Shown here piece after piece: positions 1-9,661 of a stretch of DNA of 64,000 nucleotides (positions are counted from its first letter, which is position 1; every line of letters begins with the position of its first letter). The translations under genes were made by a program, and so were the position numbers. Location of the stretch: NCBI GenBank assembly GCA_029866965.1, contig CP123444.1, forward strand, positions 2,732,501 through 2,796,500. Direction: 5' to 3'. The stretch comes from Flavobacteriaceae bacterium YJPT1-3. Lineage in GTDB: Bacteria > Bacteroidota > Bacteroidia > Flavobacteriales > Flavobacteriaceae. Under the pieces are notes generated by a model. It did not search any database, was not told the origin of the DNA, and worked only from the letters and a program-made list of their open reading frames with translations.

Positions 1-298
1 TGTCGTGGTCCTACAACCCCAATCAGTCCGTAAACTAATTGGTTTGGGCTCCTACGGTTTCGCTCGCCGCTACTCCCGTAATCACTATTGTTTTCTCCTC
101 CTCCGGGTACTTAGATGTTTCAGTTCTCCGGGTTTGCCTTCCTTGCGGAATTACATGTCTTCAACATGCAGGGTTGCCCCATTCGGATATCTGCGGATCT
201 ATGAGTATGTGCCTCTCCCCGCAGCTTTTCGCAGCTTGTCACGTCCTTCATCGCCTCTGAGAGCCTAGGCATCCCCCATACGCTCTTGTATAGCTTGT
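1..298 (-). rRNA. 23S ribosomal RNA, 5' part (cut by window edge)
   Basis: The minus strand reads as the conserved start of bacterial 23S rRNA: the GGGGGATGCCTAGGC segment, then CAGAGGCGATGAAGGACGTG, then the segment ending in GAATGGGGCAACCC. The mature 5' end is placed near 298 by comparison with the usual start just before the AAGCG stretch; this is accurate only to about 10 nt. The rest of the gene lies beyond position 1. It is the last visible member of the order 16S, tRNA-Ile, tRNA-Ala, 23S. Confidence 0.95.
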
Positions 299-632
299 CG
301 CCTTTGCTTTCTTATAACTTAAATGAAAAAAAATTAAAAATAATTCTATTCTACAGTTTCTATTAATTTGCTCGAATCCTTCGAAATAAATCACAACTCT
401 ACCCCCTAATTAAAAAAAGTAAAACCGTGAAGTATCTCTCGTATTCTTTTGTGTTTACAATATGTCAATGAACGTTTCTAAAATGTGAGCTTTTCGGAGT
501 GCTACCTTACGGTAGCCAACCTCAAACTCCCATCTTGAAAGACTTTTAAAAATTACTCCCTTCTCAAAAACCAATCAAGCAAGCTCGTTGCTTTTTGATT
601 CGGTCATAATCCCTCTTTAAAAGTCTTATCTG
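299..632 (-). other. rRNA internal spacer between tRNA-Ala and 23S
   Basis: This is 334 nt of transcribed spacer, AT-rich near the 23S end. I see no gene, no clean terminator and no mobile element. It should be removed during rRNA processing. Confidence 0.7.
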
Positions 633-706
633 TGGAGAATATCGGAGTCGAACCGATGACCTCCTGCGTGCAAGGCAGGCGCTCTAGCCAGCTGAGCTAA
701 TCCCCC
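633..706 (-). tRNA. tRNA-Ala (anticodon TGC)
   Basis: The minus strand folds as a complete 74-nt cloverleaf. The acceptor stem GGGGGAT pairs with ATTCTCC, the D arm starts TAGCTCAGCTGG, the anticodon loop is CTTGCAC with anticodon TGC, and the T arm is TCGGTTCGACTCCGA. No CCA is encoded. Its place between tRNA-Ile and 23S is the classic rrn spacer arrangement. Confidence 0.97.
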
Positions 707-832
707 GTCTTCTAAAAGCAGCTAACCAGTTATTAGTTAACAGTACTTATAACGGCTACTCAACCTCTAAAATTTCCCTATTCAATATGTAATGAACATG
801 TACTCCTTCGCCAAGGCTACGAAGTACCTGCG

Positions 833-849
833 GTAGTCTCAGGCAGACT
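833..849. repeat. 17-bp duplicate of the tRNA-Ile 3' end
   Basis: GTAGTCTCAGGCAGACT is found here and again at 891–907, where it forms the 3' acceptor strand and half of the T stem of tRNA-Ile. The copies lie 58 bp apart. The extra copy is downstream of the tRNA in the direction of transcription. No other part of a tRNA is present around it. Confidence 0.8.
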
Positions 850-891
850 TACGCCAAAGGCGCATAAACTTCTCGTCATGCCTTTCGACAG

Positions 892-965
892 TAGTCTCAG
901 GCAGACTCGAACTGCCGACCTCTACATTATCAGTGTAGCGCTCTAACCAGCTGAGCTATGAGACT
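892..965 (-). tRNA. tRNA-Ile (anticodon GAT)
   Basis: The minus strand gives a 74-nt cloverleaf. The acceptor stem AGTCTCA pairs with TGAGACT, the D arm is GCTCAGCTGGTTAGAGC, the anticodon loop is CTGATAA with anticodon GAT, and the T arm is GGCAGTTCGAGTCTGCC. CCA is not encoded. It is the first spacer tRNA after 16S. Confidence 0.97.
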
Positions 966-1054
966 GTTTCTAGTGAAACAGTACAACACCCCCTTCGCTC
1001 CCGAATCGCTTTCGCTCTCGGGACAGGTATGAGACTGTCCCTGTAGATCATTTA

Positions 1055-1081
1055 GCCTTCTCTTTTTAAAAAAAAGAAGGC
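1055..1081 (-). other. Near-perfect inverted repeat in the 16S–tRNA-Ile spacer
   Basis: GCCTTC at 1055–1060 pairs with GAAGGC at 1076–1081, and the T-rich and A-rich stretches between them continue the pairing with one mismatch. In the rRNA precursor this forms a stem about 160 nt after 16S. A role as a processing hairpin is an inference. Confidence 0.5.
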
Positions 1082-1239
1082 CAAATAACTATCTACAATG
1101 TCTTGATTGACAAATCCTAAAAACAAATCCCACAAACAGACGATAATCTCTTATCATCACAAACTCTCGTTAAGAAATAGTCTTACACTTCCCAATTGTG
1201 TTATCTGCTACCGCTATAAGAAGGGTAGCAAAAGCTCTA

Positions 1240-2769
<1,530 letters not shown>

Positions 2770-2961
2770 TGTCTTATATATCTCTCCACAATTAAAAAAA
2801 GTCTATCTCCAAAAGCTCATAAAACGAAATCATCGCTGTTTGTTGGTTTGTTTTGTTTTTATTCTCTGTCAATCAATATGTCAATGAACCAAAGTATCTT
2901 TCTTTAAAAAAAAATACCCCTCTTGATAAGTACAAGGGAATCGAACCCTATCCTAAGATCA

Positions 2962-3005
2962 CCAGATTACTCTTCTTTACTATCCAGATTACTCTTCTTT
3001 ACTAT
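2962..3005. repeat. 22-bp tandem duplication in the rrn leader
   Basis: CCAGATTACTCTTCTTTACTAT occurs at 2962–2983 and again, exactly, at 2984–3005. It lies in the transcribed leader between the rrn promoters and 16S. The region 2770–3220 holds this repeat, the two promoters and otherwise only AT-rich leader; I see no gene. Confidence 0.85.
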
Positions 3006-3050
3006 TCTTACTCTGAACGTCGCTCCCAAACCCCTGCCTGAAAGCGGGTG

Positions 3051-3084
3051 CAAATATACAATACTTTTTTAATTCAAAAGCAAA
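3051..3084 (-). promoter_or_regulatory. rrn promoter P1
   Basis: On the minus strand a -33 element TTTG (3081–3084) is followed after 22 nt by TATATTTG (3051–3058), matching the Bacteroidota consensus TTTG–N17-23–TAnnTTTG. Transcription would start near 3044 and give a leader of about 275 nt before 16S. Confidence 0.75.
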
Positions 3085-3142
3085 CTTTTAAAAATAAAAT
3101 TTGCCCCGTAGCATACACCCCCATCTCAAAAAAGACGGACCG

Positions 3143-3175
3143 CAAAGATACAACCATTACCTGCTTCTAAACAAA
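3143..3175 (-). promoter_or_regulatory. rrn promoter P2
   Basis: On the minus strand TTTG (3172–3175) and TATCTTTG (3143–3150) are 21 nt apart. The layout copies P1 about 92 bp downstream, including a GTTTG -33 context. Two tandem promoters are common for rRNA operons. Confidence 0.7.
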
Positions 3176-3220
3176 CTTTTTCCCAAAAGAATTTAAAAGG
3201 AAACCACTCCACTTCTTCCC

Positions 3221-3250
3221 ATAAAAAAACCTCCCGCTGAACGAGAGGTT
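3221..3250 (-). terminator. Rho-independent terminator of rpmE2
   Basis: Read on the minus strand, AACCTCTCG and GCGGGAGGTT form a stem around a TTCA loop at 3228–3250, followed directly by a run of T residues at 3223–3229. It lies 25 nt after the rpmE2 stop codon. Confidence 0.88.
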
Positions 3251-3274
3251 CTATAGTTTGGAGTAGCGGTTAGA

Positions 3275-3526
3275 CTACTTTGCGAATTTCTTATACTTGT
3301 TCTTGAACTTATCAATACGTCCTGCAGTATCTACCAATTTCGCCTTTCCGGTATAAAAGGGATGCGACGTACGTGAAATTTCTAATTTAACGAGCGGATA
3401 AGACTCTCCGTCTACCTCTAATGTTTCTCTTGTTTCTACAGCAGATTTAGCCAAAAAAACATCGTCGTTCGACATGTCCTTAAAAGCTACTACTCTAAAA
3501 TTCTCTGGATGAATATCTTTTTTCAT
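3275..3526 (-). CDS. rpmE2: 50S ribosomal protein L31 type B
   Basis: This 83-residue protein is a structural part of the large ribosomal subunit. The sequence starts MKKDIHPENFRVVAFKD and contains the SRTSHPFYTGK segment typical of L31. It lacks the zinc-binding cysteines of type A L31, so it is the zinc-independent type B form (RpmE2 or YkgM class). The length fits the family. It is a single-gene unit: its own promoter lies at 3563–3592 and a strong terminator follows at 3221–3250. The position just upstream of an rrn operon, in the same direction, suits its role. The function is secure. Confidence 0.96.
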   Translation of the reverse strand: MKKDIHPENFRVVAFKDMSNDDVFLAKSAVETRETLEVDGESYPLVKLEISRTSHPFYTGKAKLVDTAGRIDKFKNKYKKFAK

Positions 3527-3562
3527 GGTCTGTACTTTAAATCGCTCTCAAATTTTGAGGTG

Positions 3563-3592
3563 CAAATTTACTCTTTTTTTAGAATATGCCAA
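3563..3592 (-). promoter_or_regulatory. Promoter of rpmE2
   Basis: On the minus strand TTG (3590–3592) and TAAATTTG (3563–3570) are 19 nt apart, matching the Bacteroidota consensus. The -7 element is 36 nt upstream of the rpmE2 start codon. Confidence 0.7.
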
Positions 3593-3610
3593 TAATTATA
3601 GAATAAATTA

Positions 3611-3645
3611 TTTGGACAACACTCCGTAACGTTTTGATATCTTTG
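3611..3645 (+). promoter_or_regulatory. Promoter of the DUF4199–glycosyltransferase pair
   Basis: TTTG (3611–3614), 23 nt, then TATCTTTG (3638–3645). Transcription should begin near 3652, about 30 nt before the ATG at 3683. It is divergent from the rpmE2 promoter, with the two -33 elements about 20 bp apart. Confidence 0.7.
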
Positions 3646-3682
3646 ACAACTAACACCACATAACCAAAAAAACGAAACAATC

Positions 3683-4216
3683 ATGTCTGAATCAACCGCT
3701 ACCACCCCAGCAAAAGTAGCCTTAAATTTTGGAGTCCTTCTCGGAATCCTTTCCATCGTACAATCTGTCGTTGAATACGTCACCAACACCAATATTGATC
3801 GAGGTTGGGTCAATTCTCTCGTCGGATTCGCCATTCTTATCGGAGTCATTGTGTACGCTCTCAAAACCTACAAGTCCGGAAATGGCGGATTCATGTCTCT
3901 GAGTGAAGCACTGAAGACCGGAATGGGAACCGCAGCTATTGGCGGCCTTATTGGTGCGGTCTACTTTTATCTATTTGTCAGCTTCATCGAACCCACCTTT
4001 ATCGATCAAATGATGGAAGCCCAACGGGAGGCCATGATCGAACAGAATGCCAATATGACGCAAGAGCAAATGGATCAGGCGATGACCATGACTGCGCGCT
4101 TTATGCAACCCTGGTTTATGGCAACCATTGCCCTCGTTTTCACTTTATTTTTCGGATTTATCGTTTCTTTGATTGCCGGATTGATCATGAAACGAGAAAA
4201 TCCCTATCAAGAATAA
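3683..4216 (+). CDS. DUF4199 family membrane protein
   Basis: A 177-residue integral membrane protein that matches the DUF4199 pattern of Bacteroidota by order and spacing of segments. Membrane segments are visible at about 13–33, 45–62, 77–100 and 143–168. Between the third and fourth lies an acidic, methionine-rich loop (EAQREAMIEQNANMTQEQM). Its biochemical role is unknown. It stops 3 nt before a glycosyltransferase start, so the two are surely one transcript. In this phylum such pairs are often found, which suggests a job in envelope glycan or lipid handling, but this is inference from context only. Confidence 0.85.
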   Translation: MSESTATTPAKVALNFGVLLGILSIVQSVVEYVTNTNIDRGWVNSLVGFAILIGVIVYALKTYKSGNGGFMSLSEALKTGMGTAAIGGLIGAVYFYLFVSFIEPTFIDQMMEAQREAMIEQNANMTQEQMDQAMTMTARFMQPWFMATIALVFTLFFGFIVSLIAGLIMKRENPYQE

Positions 4217-4219
4217 TCT

Positions 4220-5167
4220 ATGCAAATATCCGTAGTAATCCCGCTGCTCAATGAACGGGATTCCTTAGATGAGCTTTATCATTGGCTTTCCGGCACGCTG
4301 GAGGCCAATGATTTTTTATACGAAATTCTATTTGTTGACGATGGTAGTACAGACGGATCCTGGGAGGTGCTGAGTACGCTTTCGCGAAAGCATACCGCCG
4401 TAAAAGCCATCCGGTTCAACCAAAACTACGGGAAATCACAGGCACTCCATGCGGGCTTCGCCGCTGCACAAGGCGAAGTGATCATTACTATGGACGCCGA
4501 CCTGCAGGACAGTCCGGAAGAGATTCCGGAGCTGCACAGGCTCATCACTCAAGAAGATTACGATCTGGTATCCGGCTGGAAGAAAAAACGATACGATAAC
4601 GTTTTTACCAAAAACATGCCCTCAAAATTATTCAATGCAGCCGCACGCCGCACCAGCGGAGTGCAATTGCATGATTTTAATTGCGGACTCAAGGCTTACC
4701 GAAAAGAGGTCGTAAAGAATATTGATGTACATGGCGAAATGCATCGCTACATACCTGTGTTGGCCAAAAATGCCGGCTATACGCGCATTACGGAAAAGGA
4801 AGTTACCCATCAGGCCCGAAAACACGGAAAGACCAAATTTGGCAGCGACCGATTCATCAACGGATTTCTCGATCTGATCACCATTTCGTTTATCTCTAAA
4901 TTCGGCAAGCGTCCCATGCATCTTTTTGGAGCCCTGGGCGTACTCATGTTCTTCATTGGTTTTTTGCTCACCGTTTATCTGGGGGTAGACAAGCTAATTT
5001 TAGAGCCAGGAGGAAGACTACTAACGCAACGACCACAGTTCTATTTGGCTCTAGTAGCCATGATCCTGGGAGTTCAGCTCTTTATTGCCGGATTTCTGGG
5101 GGAGCTTATTCTACGCTCCAAGCAAAAGCAACAGCGCTACCTCATTGACCAAAAAATTGGGTTTTAG
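4220..5167 (+). CDS. Family 2 glycosyltransferase, polyprenyl-phosphate type
   Basis: This 315-residue enzyme most likely transfers a sugar from a nucleotide donor to a polyprenyl phosphate at the inner membrane (DPM1, ArnC or GtrB class). A GT-A domain fills about residues 3–220. It starts with ISVVIPLLNERDSL, has the nucleotide-binding FVDDGSTDGS near 39–48, the metal-binding DADLQD at 92–97, and the ARKHGKTKFG acceptor-side motif. Two C-terminal membrane segments lie near 233–255 and 270–292. The acceptor and sugar cannot be read from sequence. It follows the DUF4199 gene by 3 nt. Its stop overlaps the stop of the convergent gene by 4 nt. It contains one copy of the 14-bp palindrome at 4378. 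Confidence 0.9.
   Translation: MQISVVIPLLNERDSLDELYHWLSGTLEANDFLYEILFVDDGSTDGSWEVLSTLSRKHTAVKAIRFNQNYGKSQALHAGFAAAQGEVIITMDADLQDSPEEIPELHRLITQEDYDLVSGWKKKRYDNVFTKNMPSKLFNAAARRTSGVQLHDFNCGLKAYRKEVVKNIDVHGEMHRYIPVLAKNAGYTRITEKEVTHQARKHGKTKFGSDRFINGFLDLITISFISKFGKRPMHLFGALGVLMFFIGFLLTVYLGVDKLILEPGGRLLTQRPQFYLALVAMILGVQLFIAGFLGELILRSKQKQQRYLIDQKIGF
4378..4391. repeat. 14-bp palindrome GCTTTCGCGAAAGC, copy 1
   Basis: Exact palindrome inside the glycosyltransferase gene. It is read in the frame that gives Leu-Ser-Arg-Lys. See the finding on this family. Confidence 0.9.
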
Positions 5168-7800
5168 CGCCTGACCAGGGAGAAATGTCCGATGTACTCC
5201 TGAGTGCCTAGCTGAATGCGATACCAGTACTGTGCTGAAGGAGCCGGAGCCCCACGATAGGTGCCATCCCAACCGGCCTCCCTACTACTTAACGTCTTCA
5301 TTAATTTCCCATAGCGGTCATAGATCGCTATAGAAAGCTGCTCGTAAAATTCAGGTTGGGTTACGTGCCAAACATCGTGTATTCCATCACCATTTGGAGT
5401 AAAATAATTGGGTGCCCCCTGCACGAATACCGTTCTCCTGAATTCGTTGCAGATGCCGTCCCTTGCAACCACCTGGTACAATCCTGGTGATACCTGCCTG
5501 AATTCAGCCCTGGCCACAAAGGTGGCTCCCCCATCGATAGAATACTCCGTAGATTCATTGCCACCACTGAACCGAATCGAGTTTTGCTGCTCAAAGTGGG
5601 TGGCATCTACCGATAGATCGAGCTCGGGAGCTGTAGTTACCTCAAAGACGACTTCCTGCGAACAACCCAGGCCGTTCCCAATGGAAACGCTGTAGGTCCC
5701 GGGTTGATCTACGGTAATACTTGACGTACTCTCCCCGTTGGACCAGTTATAGGAAGTGTAGGTATTGGTCAATGAGAGCATGACCGTGCCCACTGCCGGA
5801 CATATAACCACATCTTGATCCTCCTCCTGAGGCGATGGCCTGATCTCCAATTGTACCTGGCCCACACCTAAACAATTATCGGCTGTACCCAGTCGGTAAT
5901 AAAAGAGTGCGTTTTCTAAAGGAGGAATAACAAATTCGCCTTCCATAAAATTGATCGCTAATAAAGCATCCTCTACAGTCCGAAACACGCTTAGCTCATC
6001 AACATTAATCAATTGACTCAAATCTTCTCCTACCTGATCCAAGTTGACGATACTGGCCAAAGTACCCGGCCCCACATCACAGGCCGGTAAATTCACGGGA
6101 TCAAAAAGTTCAGGAGGGGTAACTTCCAAGCGCAGGGGCACGATGGTGAAGCAGGTCGTATTTTCGAAAACCCGGGCATAGACAATTTGTCCATTAAATT
6201 CATTCGTGTAATTGTCAGCATTGATGAAATTTTCATCATTCTCAGCGTCCTCACGGGTACGATAGAAAAAAGCGGAGAAATTCCCTGCATTAGTCGTTAA
6301 TATCGGAATCGCATTGCGCAGGTTAAAGGCTGAGATGCCATCATCAACTCCGTCTACATCGCACTGAATGAGTACCGCATCCGGGTTCGCAACGGGCGAC
6401 GGACTGATCTCTACGTACTCCAGAAAGACTTTTGTAGGTCGATCTGTATAATTAACCGTGAGCGTTATCGTATAAACCCCCGGAGCACTGAACTGATGCG
6501 TCGGGTTCATAGCGGTTGAAAAATTAGTACTTCCACTGGCCGGGTCCCCAAAGTCCCAGGCCACACTGGTTATGCCATCCGCGTTTTCGATGGTGAATTC
6601 CGTATCCTGACCCAGACAAAAATTTTCGATGGTAACAATGGTTTCAAAAAACGATTGGATGAAAGGGGGTAATCCGTAGGATGCTGATCGGTCTCCCAGG
6701 GATACGCTGAAAGGTCTAAAATCAGCGGCATTACCCAATTCGTTGGGATTTCTGATGACAGAGAGTGAGGCCTCCGGAATGCTGTAATACAGTTTTTTGT
6801 CGGTCGCCAATTGTAAGGTACCGGCAAGATCGCTGGCAAAGGCGTTGTCGAGTGTGGCAATGGTAAATACAGAACTACGCACATCCAGCTGATTCAGGTC
6901 GAATTGATGGATCAAAAATTCAGCTGTTATTTCTCCCAAAGGAGTGTCTTGAATCGTTTTGGCACTGGAGTATAATTTGCTGCCATCAGGACTGAATTCT
7001 ACTCCATAATACACCAGATCCTGGCCAAGATCGGTCTGGTTGGTCACCCTACCCGTTTCATTATCGAAGTCATAAAGAAGTAGTCTTCCGCCTAATTCGG
7101 GTTCCAATAAGGTATGAGCTATAGCGATCCTATTTCCTGTTGGCGAAGCTTTGATGGCTCCATGAATATTGTTGAAATCGTCAATGACCGGCCCAAGGGT
7201 CGAAACTACCGGAGTGGTGTTCAAACCGCTTTCTGATATTCTGTACGCGTAAAAAGCATTGCGATAATGAGTGATCATCCAGTAGCCTATGCCGTCGCTC
7301 GCAGCTACTCCAGTTACCTTTTCTGAACCTCGTGGAAGCAAATTGACATTTTTGGTGATGACATCACCTAAACCCGAATTACGGGTCATATCGATTACCG
7401 AATAATTGATACCATTGCCTCCATTGCCTTCCTGATACGCCTGCACCACATCGCTGGTAAATAGATAGTACTGACTGGGAATGGCGGGATGGGGAACGAC
7501 CAGGGCACTTTGCGTCGCCGAAAAGCTTCCCTGTAATCCGGTTCCGTTCGGCATGACCTCATGCGCACGATTCCAAACCGTTCGTCCTTCCGTATAAAAC
7601 AATAAGTTCCCCTCAGGCGTCGAAAAGGTTTCGCAGCCTTCTATGGTATTGATCTGCCCATCGAACAAAGGAACGGGTTGTCCGCTATTAAAATCCAAGC
7701 CGGCATTGTAACCAAAATACCAGTTGGAAGCCTCCCGCTGTGCGAAAAGCACGAGTGGGAATAGCATCAAACCACAAAGAATCAGTAATTTTTTATTCAT
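5164..7800 (-). CDS. T9SS-exported protein with propeller-like, PKD and C-terminal type B sorting domains
   Basis: An 878-residue secreted protein. A signal peptide (residues 1–20, ending LVLFAQ) sends it to the periplasm. Residues of about 25–390 look like a beta-propeller: repeated segments such as FSPDGSKLYSS. A PKD domain follows near 405–470 (VAWDFGDPASGST). Then come Ig-like stretches, and a C-terminal gliding-motility-type domain at about 795–878 that starts NYFTPNGDGIHDVWHV and ends in an Arg-Arg tail. That last domain is the type B sorting signal for the type IX secretion system. The protein is therefore exported to the cell surface or medium; what it binds is unknown. It is a single-gene unit, convergent with the glycosyltransferase (4-nt stop overlap). 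Confidence 0.88.
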   Translation of the reverse strand: MNKKLLILCGLMLFPLVLFAQREASNWYFGYNAGLDFNSGQPVPLFDGQINTIEGCETFSTPEGNLLFYTEGRTVWNRAHEVMPNGTGLQGSFSATQSALVVPHPAIPSQYYLFTSDVVQAYQEGNGGNGINYSVIDMTRNSGLGDVITKNVNLLPRGSEKVTGVAASDGIGYWMITHYRNAFYAYRISESGLNTTPVVSTLGPVIDDFNNIHGAIKASPTGNRIAIAHTLLEPELGGRLLLYDFDNETGRVTNQTDLGQDLVYYGVEFSPDGSKLYSSAKTIQDTPLGEITAEFLIHQFDLNQLDVRSSVFTIATLDNAFASDLAGTLQLATDKKLYYSIPEASLSVIRNPNELGNAADFRPFSVSLGDRSASYGLPPFIQSFFETIVTIENFCLGQDTEFTIENADGITSVAWDFGDPASGSTNFSTAMNPTHQFSAPGVYTITLTVNYTDRPTKVFLEYVEISPSPVANPDAVLIQCDVDGVDDGISAFNLRNAIPILTTNAGNFSAFFYRTREDAENDENFINADNYTNEFNGQIVYARVFENTTCFTIVPLRLEVTPPELFDPVNLPACDVGPGTLASIVNLDQVGEDLSQLINVDELSVFRTVEDALLAINFMEGEFVIPPLENALFYYRLGTADNCLGVGQVQLEIRPSPQEEDQDVVICPAVGTVMLSLTNTYTSYNWSNGESTSSITVDQPGTYSVSIGNGLGCSQEVVFEVTTAPELDLSVDATHFEQQNSIRFSGGNESTEYSIDGGATFVARAEFRQVSPGLYQVVARDGICNEFRRTVFVQGAPNYFTPNGDGIHDVWHVTQPEFYEQLSIAIYDRYGKLMKTLSSREAGWDGTYRGAPAPSAQYWYRIQLGTQEYIGHFSLVRR

Positions 7801-7865
7801 AAATAACAGATTGTCAGCAAGATAGAAAATAGACAGGAATACCTAAAGGACTGCCTGTGAATCCC

Positions 7866-7873
7866 TATTTTTG
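7866..7873 (+). promoter_or_regulatory. Possible -7 element of the phospho-sugar mutase gene
   Basis: TATTTTTG matches TAnnTTTG and lies 32 nt before the start codon. No TTG is found at the right distance upstream, so the call rests on the -7 element alone. Confidence 0.4.
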
Positions 7874-7904
7874 TCGAAAGCATAGGACTAAAATAAAATA
7901 AGCA

Positions 7905-9623
7905 TTGAAGACAGACGTGAACCAGCGAATCAGGCAATGGACCCGGGCCCCTTTTGATAAGGCCACTCAGAAAGAAGTTCAACAATTGATCGATACCGAA
8001 GACAATAGCCTGGAGGAACGTTTCTATAAAAGTCTGGAGTTTGGTACCGGCGGTATGCGAGGGGTCATGGGCGTAGGTACTAACCGGATCAATAAATATA
8101 CCTTGGGAAAAAGCACTCAGGGACTTGCGAATTACTTGCATAAACAATTCCCAAACGAGCCGCTTCGTACGGTCATCGCCTATGATTGTCGGCACAATAG
8201 TCACAGCTTTGCACAAACGGTCGCTGAAGTCTTTTCCGCCAATGGCATTGAGGTGTTTCTGTTTACTGACCTTCGCCCTACTCCGGAACTCAGTTTTGCC
8301 GTGCGTTACTTGAAGTGCCAGTGTGGGATCGTACTCACGGCCAGCCACAATCCACCGGAGTACAATGGATATAAGGTGTACTGGCAAGATGGCGGACAAT
8401 TGGTTCCACCACACGATCAGGCGATTATTGAAGAAGTAGACGCGCTGGATTACGATCAGATTAAATTTGAAGGACAGTTGGACCGCATCCACACTATCGG
8501 TCAGGAAGTGGATGAGGCTTTCTTAAAAAACAGTTTGGCTACAGCCAATTATGCTTCACAAGAACAACGAAAAGACCTCAAAGTCGTCTTTACGGCCTTG
8601 CACGGAACTTCGATTACCATGGTGCCACCGGTACTGGAACGCGCAGGCTATACCCAACTTCATTTAGTAAAAGAGCAAAGCGTGCCCAACGGGGACTTCC
8701 CCACCGTTGATTCGCCCAATCCGGAAGAACCGGAAGCCCTGGCTATGGCTTTAGCACTAGGCGTCGAAACGCAGGCTGATATTGTAATTGGAACAGACCC
8801 CGACTGTGATCGTCTTGGCGTTGCTGCCAGAAACCAGGCAGGCGAGCTGAAATTATTGGACGGAAACCAAACCATGGTGCTTCTGACCGATTTTTTACTC
8901 ACTCAATACCTTAATCAAAATCCGGCCAAAGGGAACGAGTTCATTGCCTCGACCATCGTATCCACTCCGCTCATGCAACGTTTGGCCGATCACTATGAGC
9001 TGCGTTACCTGGAAGGCCTGACCGGCTTTAAATGGATCGCCAAAATGGTCAAAGACCACCCGGAACTTCATTTTCTTGGTGGCGGCGAAGAAAGCTTTGG
9101 TTATATGGTAGGAGATTTTGTTCGGGATAAGGATGCCGTGACCGCTACCCTTCTGGCCTGTGAGATGGCTGCGGCTTATAAATCGGCTGGAAAAACCCTT
9201 TTTGATCAACTCAAAACCATCCATATTCAACACGGTTTTTACCTAGAGGACCTTACCGCGCTTGTCAAAAAAGGCATTGAAGGAGCCCAGAAGATCAAAC
9301 AAATGATGATCGATTTGCGCAAAGAGCCTTTAAAAACGATCAATGGCTCTGCCGTGATCCGCATGGAAGACTATCAAAGTCAAGTAGCGACCGACCTGCT
9401 GAACGGTGAACAAAGTAGGATTGATCTTCCCAAATCCAATGTTTTGATCTACTATACCGCTGATGGCAGTAAAATTGCCGCTCGACCCAGCGGGACCGAA
9501 CCCAAAATTAAATTTTACATCAGTGTACACGAAGATAAGGTGACCGCTGAATCGTATGACAATACGGCCGAAGTGCTCCAAAAGCGTATTCGTGGTATAA
9601 AAAGTGAGTTTGACCTCGACTAA
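7905..9623 (+). CDS. Phospho-sugar mutase (phosphoglucomutase/phosphomannomutase)
   Basis: A 572-residue cytosolic enzyme of the alpha-D-phosphohexomutase family, which swaps the phosphate between C1 and C6 of glucose or mannose phosphate. The phosphoserine loop GIVLTASHNPPEYNG has its Ser near residue 147. The metal loop GTDPDCDRLG lies near 297–306, the sugar-binding GEESFGYM near 395, and the phosphate-binding RPSGTEPKIKFY near 527. All catalytic motifs are intact. The start is TTG at 7905, since TAA lies in frame just upstream; GTG at 7917 is the other option. Substrate preference cannot be read. It is followed after 38 nt by an ABC exporter, a common neighbour in Flavobacteriaceae. Confidence 0.93.
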   Translation: MKTDVNQRIRQWTRAPFDKATQKEVQQLIDTEDNSLEERFYKSLEFGTGGMRGVMGVGTNRINKYTLGKSTQGLANYLHKQFPNEPLRTVIAYDCRHNSHSFAQTVAEVFSANGIEVFLFTDLRPTPELSFAVRYLKCQCGIVLTASHNPPEYNGYKVYWQDGGQLVPPHDQAIIEEVDALDYDQIKFEGQLDRIHTIGQEVDEAFLKNSLATANYASQEQRKDLKVVFTALHGTSITMVPPVLERAGYTQLHLVKEQSVPNGDFPTVDSPNPEEPEALAMALALGVETQADIVIGTDPDCDRLGVAARNQAGELKLLDGNQTMVLLTDFLLTQYLNQNPAKGNEFIASTIVSTPLMQRLADHYELRYLEGLTGFKWIAKMVKDHPELHFLGGGEESFGYMVGDFVRDKDAVTATLLACEMAAAYKSAGKTLFDQLKTIHIQHGFYLEDLTALVKKGIEGAQKIKQMMIDLRKEPLKTINGSAVIRMEDYQSQVATDLLNGEQSRIDLPKSNVLIYYTADGSKIAARPSGTEPKIKFYISVHEDKVTAESYDNTAEVLQKRIRGIKSEFDLD

Positions 9624-9661
9624 TTAAATTCCTTCCTTCTAAGGGAAGCACCCAATGTACC

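Noticed and set aside
2934-2950. A tRNA T-arm look-alike on the minus strand (AGGGTTCGATTCCCT)
   Set aside because: There is no matching D arm, anticodon arm or acceptor stem around it. It may be a decayed tRNA piece or chance.
7797-8492. A 231-codon open frame on the minus strand opposite the phospho-sugar mutase gene
   Set aside because: It lies mostly against a gene with all catalytic motifs and shows no family features, signal peptide or sensible composition.
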